The position numbers and the translations under genes were made by a program. A stretch of 48,754 nucleotides of DNA from an uncultured Bacteroidales bacterium (lineage in GTDB: Bacteria; Bacteroidota; Bacteroidia; Bacteroidales; FEN-979): NCBI GenBank assembly GCA_903945175.1, contig CAJAUM010000031.1, positions 1-48,754 of the forward strand. Reading direction: 5' to 3'. Positions 23,605 to 31,255 of the stretch are shown here, in pieces. The first letter of the stretch is position 1. Each line of letters begins with the position of its first letter. A model generated the notes under the pieces. It saw only the letters and a list, made by a program, of their open reading frames with translations, was not told where the DNA came from and searched no databases.

Positions 23605-24951
23605 TTGAAAGAATCAGAAACCATCGAATTAAAAAAATCAACCTCCGAACTTAAAGAGGCTGTTATCTCTATGGCTGCCATGCTTAACAAACAAGGCGAT
23701 GGGACCGTTTATTTTGGAATATCTGATCATGGTTTTGTATATGGACAAATGACAGGTCATGAAACGTTGCAGGTTCTGGCCCAGGCATTTGTTGACAACA
23801 TTGAACCCAAAATTTATCCTACAATCAAAGTTGTCCCGGTTGATGGGAAAGAATGCATTGTTGTGCAGGCTAAAGGAATCAACAGCCCATATTTTGCCTA
23901 TGGACGAGCATATATACGAGTAGGTGAATCGGACAAAAGACTTAGTGTAGCTGAAATAGAATCACGGATTCTCAGTAAAAAGAGGTTGTTCTGGGAAAAG
24001 GAACAATCGGCAAAACCATTAACCGAGATAAGCGAATCTGAAGTTAAAAGTTACGTGCGAAAGGCTCAGGCTGCCCATAGAATTGATTTTGAGTACATTG
24101 ATGTAAGAACAGCATTAAACAAGCTGCATTTGCTTGAAGGAGAACACCTCACAATGGCGGCCGAGGTATTATTTTGCGATGACAGTCAAATGGAAATACA
24201 GGCTGCAATTTTTGCCGGCAATGATAAAATGACTTTTCTTGATATCAAACAATTTAAGGGAAACCTTTTTGGTTTGAGAAAGCAAGCAGAACTATATATC
24301 AACTCCAATATGAAGTGGCGGGCCGACCTGACTGAAAGCCGTCGCAAGGAAATTCCAGAGATTCCTGTAAGAGCCATATCAGAGGCCATCGGCAACTCCT
24401 TGTGCCACCGTGACTATTCCAATCCAAAAGGGAATGAGGTTGCTATTTTTAAAAACAGGATTGAGATATATAACCCCGGACTGTTTCCCGAAGGAATTGA
24501 ACCGGAAGATTTCTTTACCGGACACGAACATTCTGTTTTACGCAATCCGCTTATCGCGGAAACGATGTTTCGTTCAAGAGATATAGAAAGGTGGGGTAGC
24601 GGTATAAAAAGGATTCATGACGAATGTACTGAAAATGGTATAAAGGTTGAATTTATCCGACGAAAAACCGGGTTTGTTGTTTTGTTTAACCGGCCTGCAT
24701 GGATTGAAGAATCAGACATTAATGAAAAAACTACCCAGAAAACTACCCAGAAAACTACCCAGAAAACTACCCAGAAGATTATTCTTTTACTTAAAGAGAA
24801 TCCAACATTAGGCAGAAAGGAAATAGCTGAACAATTAGGTGGAATAACAGAGAGTGGGGTTAAATACCATCTTGGAAAATTAGTACGGGAAGGGTATATT
24901 AAACGCATCGGCCCCGCCAAAGGCGGACATTGGGAAATAACAAAACCTTGA
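23605..24951 (+). CDS. AlbA_2 domain / HATPase-like ATP-binding protein (second paralogue)
   Basis: A 448-residue protein starting at TTG (MKESETIELKKSTSELKEA). Homologues usually begin MKESE with ATG; the start codon coincides with the end of an octamer repeat and may have been altered by it. AlbA_2 features are ELKKS and LNKQGDGTVYFGISDHG; the GHKL N-box is SEAIGNSLCHRDY and the G-box IERWGSGIKRI. Four 12-bp repeats (24727-24774) encode KTTQ units before the winged helix, which ends RIGPAKGGHWEITKP as in 4864-6189. It is enclosed by dehydrogenase copies 3 and 4. Role: predicted regulator or defence protein, unproven. Confidence 0.85.
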   Translation: MKESETIELKKSTSELKEAVISMAAMLNKQGDGTVYFGISDHGFVYGQMTGHETLQVLAQAFVDNIEPKIYPTIKVVPVDGKECIVVQAKGINSPYFAYGRAYIRVGESDKRLSVAEIESRILSKKRLFWEKEQSAKPLTEISESEVKSYVRKAQAAHRIDFEYIDVRTALNKLHLLEGEHLTMAAEVLFCDDSQMEIQAAIFAGNDKMTFLDIKQFKGNLFGLRKQAELYINSNMKWRADLTESRRKEIPEIPVRAISEAIGNSLCHRDYSNPKGNEVAIFKNRIEIYNPGLFPEGIEPEDFFTGHEHSVLRNPLIAETMFRSRDIERWGSGIKRIHDECTENGIKVEFIRRKTGFVVLFNRPAWIEESDINEKTTQKTTQKTTQKTTQKIILLLKENPTLGRKEIAEQLGGITESGVKYHLGKLVREGYIKRIGPAKGGHWEITKP

Positions 24952-25045
24952 ACGAATGACCAATGACCAATGACCAATGACGAGTGACGAGTGACGAATG
25001 ACGAATTGAGATTTACGATTTACGACATACGATTTACGATTTAAA
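24946..25045. repeat. Seam and heptamer leader before dehydrogenase copy 4
   Basis: CCTTGAACGAATGACCAAT, ATGACCA/GTGACGA units, then GATTTAC/GACATAC units and AAAAAACAAA. It is nearly the same leader as at 20663-20743. Confidence 0.9.
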
Positions 25046-25052
25046 AAACAAA

Positions 25053-26699
25053 ATGACTCCCAATATGACTCATTCAATCTCCCCCTCCGGCGAATCCTTC
25101 CCACTCCCGGTTAAAGCCGACTATACCAATGAGCTAAAACGCATAGAAAAACTCGTTATCCAGGCACGCAGCAAAAACAAGGAAATCGTGGTCGTGATGG
25201 GCCTCGGATTCGTGGGCGCCGTGATGGCCGCCATTGTGGCGGATACGAAGGATGCCGGCGGAAAAAACAGCAAATTCGTGATCGGGTGCCAGCGCCCTTC
25301 ACCCCGTTCGTTCTGGAAAATTCCCCTCATCAACCGCGGCGAAGCGCCGGTCAAAGCCGAGGACCCGGAGGTGGATGTGCTCATCAAACGGTGCGTGCTT
25401 GATGACAAGACCCTGGTGGCCACGTACAACAGCGACTGCCTGCAGTTTGCCGACTGCGTGGTGGTGGATGTGCAGTGCGACTTTGCCAAGAAGGAGCTGG
25501 GGAATATGAAGAGCGGCGAAGCCGATATGGCCGCCCTCGAAGATACCATGTGCACAATCGGGGATAAAATTCAGCCGAACTGTTTGGTGCTGATCGAAAC
25601 CACCGTGGCGCCTGGAACCACCGAATTCGTGGCGTGGCCCATCCTCAAAAAGGCATTTGCCAACCGGGGCATCAATGAAATTCCGCTGCTTGCCCACAGC
25701 TTCGAACGGGTGATGCCCGGCAAACAATACGTGGCCTCCATACGCGACTTCTGGCGGGTATGTTCGGGGTGCGAACCCATCGCACGGGCACGGGTTGAGA
25801 AGTTCCTTCACGAGGTGCTCAACACCAAAGATTTCCCGCTAACGGTGATGGACCGCCCCATTGAATCGGAGACCACCAAAATCGTGGAGAACTCCTACCG
25901 CGCCACCATCCTGGCCTACCTGAACGAGTGGAGCCTCTTTGCCGAACGCAACGGGGTCGACCTCATCAAGGTGATCAACGCCATCAGGATGCGCCCCACC
26001 CACAGCAACATGATCTTCCCCGGCCCGGGCATCGGCGGTTACTGCCTGCCCAAGGACGGCGGACTGGGTTACTGGGCCTATGAGCATATCCTCGGGTTTG
26101 AGGATGGCGACAAGATATTCAGGATCACCCCCGCGGCCATCGACATCAACGATACCCGCGCCCTGCATGTGGCCGAACTCACCCGCGACGCCCTGCGCAA
26201 CATGGGCCGCTACATCGCCGGCTCCAAGGTGCTGCTGTGCGGCGCCAGCTACCGGCAGGATGTGGGCGATACCCGTTACAGCGGCAGCGAACTGGTGGTG
26301 CGCAAACTCACCGAGATGAGCGCCGAGATCCGCATCCACGACCCCTATGTTGATCACTGGTATGAACTGGAGGAGCAAGACACCTACCCCTCGCCCGGAA
26401 GTTCGTGGAAACGCTTTTTCCGCAACCAGGAGGGGCTGAAACAATCGGTGGTCGAAAAAGACTTACAGCAATCCATGAAAGGTGCCGAAGCGGTTATTCT
26501 GGCTGTGCCCCATAAACAGTACCTTAACCTGAACCCCGATGATATGGTAAAATGGGCAGGCGGCCCCATCGCAGTTATCGACGCTTTTGGGATCCTTACC
26601 GATGACTTAATCAGAAGATATTTTGAACTCGGATGCGAAGTTAAAGCACTTGGCAGAGGACATTTAGCAAGATTGAAAAGGGAAGTAAGGGAGAAGTAG
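25053..26699 (+). CDS. Nucleotide-sugar dehydrogenase, copy 4
   Basis: A 548-residue full-length copy with Cys331 in GGYCLPKDGG and all motifs listed for copy 3. Its N-terminus (MTPNMTHSISPSGESFPLPV) combines the MTxxMT start of copies 2 and 3 with the LPVKADY segment of copy 1. Its end (LARLKREVREK) matches copy 5. This mix of end types around an invariant core points to recombination among copies. It lies upstream of the membrane-caspase-methyltransferase operon with 216 bp between. Confidence 0.9.
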   Translation: MTPNMTHSISPSGESFPLPVKADYTNELKRIEKLVIQARSKNKEIVVVMGLGFVGAVMAAIVADTKDAGGKNSKFVIGCQRPSPRSFWKIPLINRGEAPVKAEDPEVDVLIKRCVLDDKTLVATYNSDCLQFADCVVVDVQCDFAKKELGNMKSGEADMAALEDTMCTIGDKIQPNCLVLIETTVAPGTTEFVAWPILKKAFANRGINEIPLLAHSFERVMPGKQYVASIRDFWRVCSGCEPIARARVEKFLHEVLNTKDFPLTVMDRPIESETTKIVENSYRATILAYLNEWSLFAERNGVDLIKVINAIRMRPTHSNMIFPGPGIGGYCLPKDGGLGYWAYEHILGFEDGDKIFRITPAAIDINDTRALHVAELTRDALRNMGRYIAGSKVLLCGASYRQDVGDTRYSGSELVVRKLTEMSAEIRIHDPYVDHWYELEEQDTYPSPGSSWKRFFRNQEGLKQSVVEKDLQQSMKGAEAVILAVPHKQYLNLNPDDMVKWAGGPIAVIDAFGILTDDLIRRYFELGCEVKALGRGHLARLKREVREK

Positions 26700-26915
26700 C
26701 TTAAGATGTATGGACATAGGGCTAGCTTCTTTTGGTACCTGAAATAACTTTTTCAATCGGGATTTAATCTTTCCGGTGAATTCCCCCCCTAAGGTAGAAT
26801 AGTGGTCCATAGCTTACCCTGGGGTAGAGAGTTAAGTATTTTCGAGAAAAGCATATAAGCCAAACTTCTTAAACTAATAAAGTAGTTTATAAATAAAAAT
26901 AGTAAAAAACGGACA

Positions 26916-27341
26916 ATGGATATAACCGCAGCAGCAATAGCCACATTGATTTCAAGTTGTGTTGCCACTATTGTAACACTATTGATAAATAAAAATAATA
27001 GTGTAAAAAATCTAAATGACCAATTAGATGATATCATTAAGATAGCGATTCAGTATCCATATTTAGAAAGTCCGGGTTTTACAAATACTTGGAATGAAAA
27101 TAAAGGGAAAGATGATGAAAAATATTTACGATATGAAAATTACTGTACGCTGATATTTAATTACTTAGAAAGGCTTTGCAAATTCTATAAGTTCGATAAA
27201 TCGAAAATCGAAAACTTTATGAATGTAAAAGACTGGATAAGATTACATAAAGATTGCTGGTATAATCCTTCCATAACATTTGAAAACGCAAATGGATATT
27301 CAAAAAAGTTCAAAGAAACAATTGATTCATACATTAAATGA
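26916..27341 (+). CDS. Single-pass membrane protein, first gene of the caspase operon
   Basis: A 141-residue protein with an N-terminal transmembrane helix (about 4-24, AAAIATLISSCVATIVTLLI) and a cytoplasmic helical domain with IAIQYPYLESPGFTNTW, YENYCTLIFNYLERL and WIRLHKDCWYNP. I do not recognise a named family. The stop at 27341 is 7 bp before the caspase start at 27349, so the two are one transcript. A small membrane protein beside a protease could be its target or effector in a cell-death system; this is inference. Confidence 0.65.
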   Translation: MDITAAAIATLISSCVATIVTLLINKNNSVKNLNDQLDDIIKIAIQYPYLESPGFTNTWNENKGKDDEKYLRYENYCTLIFNYLERLCKFYKFDKSKIENFMNVKDWIRLHKDCWYNPSITFENANGYSKKFKETIDSYIK

Positions 27342-27348
27342 AAATTTT

Positions 27349-28077
27349 ATGGAAAAGAAAATCTTATTAATTGGAAATGATGATGGACTGCCTGGGGTAA
27401 AAGTCGATATAGAAAATTATAAACAATTTTTCAAAAGCCCTGTTGGTGGCAGTTGGCTTGAACGTGAATTTATAGTCAAACTCAATCCCACTAGGCGGGA
27501 GTTGATAAATGAACTTATAAGACTTAAAAACTTATCTCTTGACTATGTAATAGTTGTTTTTAGTGGACATGGTGGTCAGGAAAGAGAAACAGTTTTGGAA
27601 TTAAACCCACAGGGTGAATCAATTGGCGAGACAGAGTTAGAATATATAGCGAAAAGACAACTTAATGTTTTCGACTGCTGCAGATGTTATCCTGAGTCAA
27701 TAACAGACAGCCGACAGGTTGAAGCTTTTATAAAATCGTTTTCCAGTTTCAATACAAGAGAAAAATATGAAAATAGAATTTTAGAAGCCATTCCGCAACA
27801 AGTAATATTATATTCCTGTTCGATTGGGGAAATCTCAAATGACACGAAAGATGGTGGTATTTATTCTCAGTTTTTATTAAAGTCAGCTCGCAATATTATT
27901 GATGAGTATAAACTATTGGGGACGGCACACGTCGAAGCATATAAATTGACCATGGAGAATAATAAAAAATGGCCTAATGATAAACATCAGCACCCTGAGG
28001 CAGTTTTACCTAAATGTTTGTCATCGCAACAATTGATAATCGGAATAAAGCCAGAAACAGAGTTATTAAAGTCATAA
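27349..28077 (+). CDS. Caspase-like (peptidase C14 type) protease
   Basis: A 242-residue protein starting MEKKILLIGNDDGLPGVKVD; the frame is open 23 codons upstream inside the previous gene, but this start is 7 bp after its stop. The caspase fold is shown by the start strand and IENYKQFF helix, the catalytic His74 in YVIVVFSGHGGQERE, and Cys111 in LNVFDCCRC. A later strand ILYSCSIGEISND and a SQFLLKSA helix complete the domain. Bacterial caspases act as regulated proteases in several anti-phage systems. The neighbours are a membrane protein and a DNA methyltransferase, suggesting that loss or presence of DNA modification is sensed. Confidence 0.8.
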   Translation: MEKKILLIGNDDGLPGVKVDIENYKQFFKSPVGGSWLEREFIVKLNPTRRELINELIRLKNLSLDYVIVVFSGHGGQERETVLELNPQGESIGETELEYIAKRQLNVFDCCRCYPESITDSRQVEAFIKSFSSFNTREKYENRILEAIPQQVILYSCSIGEISNDTKDGGIYSQFLLKSARNIIDEYKLLGTAHVEAYKLTMENNKKWPNDKHQHPEAVLPKCLSSQQLIIGIKPETELLKS

Positions 28078-28115
28078 TAGAGAGCCTATTATTTATTTTC
28101 AAACAAGTTTGGAAA

Positions 28116-30449
28116 ATGAAGAATATAAATGATATTATAACCTGGAAGCAAACCTTTGGGCTTTTGCCAATTCATCTCATTCCAACACAAAGAGATGAAA
28201 ATTGTTATATTATGCTCAATGGTGGAAATGGTGATTTTTGCCTAAAAACTATAAACGAAGGGAGAAGCCCGGAGAGTTATCACGCACTTGCTTGGTCGAG
28301 CAATACAAAAAACTTTGTTGTTATCGATGAAGAAAATGTAAATATTTATAATTGGAAAAAAGATAAGACAGAAACCATTCATAAGACCAAAGTAGAAGAT
28401 AATTTTGGAAAATTTTATAAATATTTAATATCCAATAGCTATAAATCGGATAATGATATTGTGCCATTTGTAATTGACATTTTTAAGCAATTTAGAAATA
28501 TCACACAAGAAAGGACTGGCGCTGTTGAAGCATTAAATCTTTTATTTGTTCTAATTGCTGGAATTGAGGAAGACTTGAATGCATTTGATTTTGATAAGTG
28601 GGGGTTATCAAAGATAGAGATTCCGCGTAATTTTGAACAGTACCGCGATAAGCTAAATAGGGGTTTTTCAAATATCACCCCTAAACTGGAATTGATTTTG
28701 AGACACTCGTCTGGTGTTCTTTTTCAAGAGGCACAAAAGGAAGTTTTAACTTTTGACAGGCAGTTAGATTTATGGGGAGCCCATTCAAATAAAATCGAAA
28801 GCCAAAAAAGTTTATATTCCAGCATACATTACACTCCTCCATATTTAGCGCGAACAATCGTAGAAAATGCTTTAAGTAAGCTGACTGGTGGCAAGCAAAC
28901 ACTTAGACTATTTGACCCTGCTTGCGGTTCTTCAGAGTTCTTCATCGAAGCATTAAAGCAACTTAACGAAAATGGCTATACTGGAAGTGTTGAAATAACA
29001 GGATGGGATTCTTCTGAAACAGCAATAAACACATCAAAGTTTTTATTGACGTATGAAAAGAGAACGATTTGGAAAGAGAGATTGACATTTGATGTAAAGC
29101 TGGTTAATGATTCGTTGTTAGAGGAATGGAGAAATGATTACGACATAATACTAATGAACCCACCTTTTGTTTCATGGGAACAATTAGACAAGGAGTCGAG
29201 AGAGGCAGTCAAAGGTGTTTTAAAGTTAAATATTATAGGAAAACCAAATCAAGCAAGCGCCTTTTTTTACAAAGCTGTTCAGTCATTGAATGATGAAGGA
29301 ATTATAGGTTGTATTGTTCCTTCATCCCTATTGACTTTAGATGCCTATCAGAAGTTAAGGAGTGAGGTGATTGATCTTATTAACATTGATTTAATAGGGA
29401 AGTTGGGAAATTTTGTTTTTGAAGATGCCTTGACAGATGTAAGCTTAATAATTGGACATAAAACCACAAGTAAATCTGTTCCGTATGTTCTGTGGACAAA
29501 AAACGAAAAAGGTGTTGCCCAGGATGCGCTTAGAGATTTAAGAAAAATGCATTTTTCAGAATCCCACAAAGTGAATGAAAAAGACTATAGTATATATCAA
29601 CCAATGACTTTTCCTATTACCAAAGAAAACTGGAAACCAATTTCGCTTAGTGAAACTGAGCTATTTAAAACAATTGAAAGATTTGTTTTTGAAAAGAAAC
29701 TTGTAAGAATTCAGGATGTTTTTAGTGTTCAGCAGGGAATAAGAACAGGTAATAATGCAATATTCAAAATACCTTTAGCAGAATATAATGGATTGCCCGA
29801 AACCGAACAAAAATACTTTCGCCCGGTTGTAGATAATGAGGCAATCAAAAATGGTTTGATCAGGAAAGAAAATTATATTTGGTTTCCTTATAATGAGCAG
29901 GGTTTGGTTATTAGAACAGAAGAGCAGTTAGGTAAGTTGGCAAATTTTTTTTATACTTCCAACCTTTATCCAAATAAAGAAATTTTAGAGAACCGTGTTG
30001 GTGTTTCAGAGTGGTGGGGCTTAACCCGGCCTAGAAATTGGCAATTTTCAAAAGTTGAAAAACTTATTTCAACAGAATTTGGAAAATCGGATTCATTTGC
30101 TTTTGATAAAATGGGTGAATTTGCAGTAGAGAGAGGAAGTGCCTGGATTCCCAGGAAAGAATTCAAAGATAAAAATTTCTTTTATTTTTATCTTGCGCTA
30201 TTCTCAAATCCTTTTTTTGATAAATTATTGTCTATTTATTCTAAACAACTTTTATCTGGTTGGGATTTAGGTAAAAAACACACAAGAGACATTCCAATCC
30301 CAAATGTCCAATCACTGGATGTTTTAAATTCCCCTGCGTTTATTAAATTAGTTGAAATTGGTAAAGAATTGTCGGAAGGGCACTTTCATTTAATATCGAT
30401 GTTTGAAGATATTATAATTCAATATTATTATCCTCAAAATCAAGATTAG
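28116..30449 (+). CDS. N6-adenine DNA methyltransferase (Eco57I/type IIG-like)
   Basis: A 777-residue protein starting MKNINDIITWKQTFG (an upstream in-frame ATG at 28014 lies inside the caspase gene). Methyltransferase motifs are clear: motif X HYTPPYLARTIVENAL at 238-253, motif I FDPACGSSEFF at 266-276 for SAM binding, and motif IV LMNPPF at 346-351. The C-terminal half (QGIRTGNNAIF, VEKLISTEFGK, LLSGWDLGKKHTRDIPIPN) is a target-recognition region. No PD-(D/E)XK or HNH nuclease motif is apparent in the N-terminal 230 residues, unlike many type IIG enzymes, so it may only modify DNA. The next gene starts 4 bp after its stop. Confidence 0.85.
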   Translation: MKNINDIITWKQTFGLLPIHLIPTQRDENCYIMLNGGNGDFCLKTINEGRSPESYHALAWSSNTKNFVVIDEENVNIYNWKKDKTETIHKTKVEDNFGKFYKYLISNSYKSDNDIVPFVIDIFKQFRNITQERTGAVEALNLLFVLIAGIEEDLNAFDFDKWGLSKIEIPRNFEQYRDKLNRGFSNITPKLELILRHSSGVLFQEAQKEVLTFDRQLDLWGAHSNKIESQKSLYSSIHYTPPYLARTIVENALSKLTGGKQTLRLFDPACGSSEFFIEALKQLNENGYTGSVEITGWDSSETAINTSKFLLTYEKRTIWKERLTFDVKLVNDSLLEEWRNDYDIILMNPPFVSWEQLDKESREAVKGVLKLNIIGKPNQASAFFYKAVQSLNDEGIIGCIVPSSLLTLDAYQKLRSEVIDLINIDLIGKLGNFVFEDALTDVSLIIGHKTTSKSVPYVLWTKNEKGVAQDALRDLRKMHFSESHKVNEKDYSIYQPMTFPITKENWKPISLSETELFKTIERFVFEKKLVRIQDVFSVQQGIRTGNNAIFKIPLAEYNGLPETEQKYFRPVVDNEAIKNGLIRKENYIWFPYNEQGLVIRTEEQLGKLANFFYTSNLYPNKEILENRVGVSEWWGLTRPRNWQFSKVEKLISTEFGKSDSFAFDKMGEFAVERGSAWIPRKEFKDKNFFYFYLALFSNPFFDKLLSIYSKQLLSGWDLGKKHTRDIPIPNVQSLDVLNSPAFIKLVEIGKELSEGHFHLISMFEDIIIQYYYPQNQD

Positions 30450-30453
30450 GCGT

Positions 30454-31095
30454 ATGTTGAATCCAATCAGTATCATCACAGAAATTTGTAATGTTAGTAA
30501 AAACTATTTTCCTGATTCCAGTTTCCATTTGACACCAATTAATATTATCCAAAATAAATTTTATAAATATTATTCAACAGGCGGAGACTCTTCAAAAGCC
30601 ATAAATAACAAAAAAAACACGCTTGAAGAAATCAATGTTGTAAAATGGTTTGATGACTTTTGGATTTATATGGTAATAACATTTAATCAAGCCGACAAGA
30701 AAACAACAAATATTTTTTTCACATTATCGGTCTTTGAAGGAAGTAGCCAGGATAAAATTAAAAATCAGCTGTTTAGAGCAGAATGGGATACATATAATGA
30801 TAATCGATTTCATCCTCAGCCACATTGGCATTTTTACTCAAATGGAAGATTGGAGAATCTTGTGAAAGAATTTAGTGAATTACTTAAAGAGGAAGAGACT
30901 GGCTTTATTGATTTGATAAATGAAGAAAAATTCAAAGGAATTGATATAAATAAAATGCATTTCGCAATGAGTGCACATTGGGATAAGGAGAATGGCCATA
31001 TTCATGGCATTACCGATGGAAACGAGTTACTCAATTGGTATAAAGGGTTAATGAGTCATATTAAATTCCAATTAGAACATGCTCAATTGTTTTAA
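30454..31095 (+). CDS. Hypothetical protein with HPQPHWH motif, last gene of the caspase operon
   Basis: A 213-residue soluble protein, translationally next to the methyltransferase (4-bp gap). It has a conspicuous histidine cluster FHPQPHWHFYS near residue 115 and a second one, AHWDKENGHIHGI, near 175, which could bind a metal or form a hydrolase site. The N-terminal part is strand-rich. I know no characterised homologue. Its place suggests a partner of the methyltransferase, perhaps the missing nuclease or a sensor. Confidence 0.65.
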   Translation: MLNPISIITEICNVSKNYFPDSSFHLTPINIIQNKFYKYYSTGGDSSKAINNKKNTLEEINVVKWFDDFWIYMVITFNQADKKTTNIFFTLSVFEGSSQDKIKNQLFRAEWDTYNDNRFHPQPHWHFYSNGRLENLVKEFSELLKEEETGFIDLINEEKFKGIDINKMHFAMSAHWDKENGHIHGITDGNELLNWYKGLMSHIKFQLEHAQLF

Positions 31096-31255
31096 TATAA
31101 TCCTGATCGTCCAAACGCAAATCCAGCCCTTTTGCTTACTCCAAACCGATATCCTGTATATTGAATCAGAGAGTAGCGGAACTCGGTGGAGCCAATTGTA
31201 ATGACGAATGACCAATAAAAAATCACGTAGTGAAAACTTCAAACTTCGTTGATCA

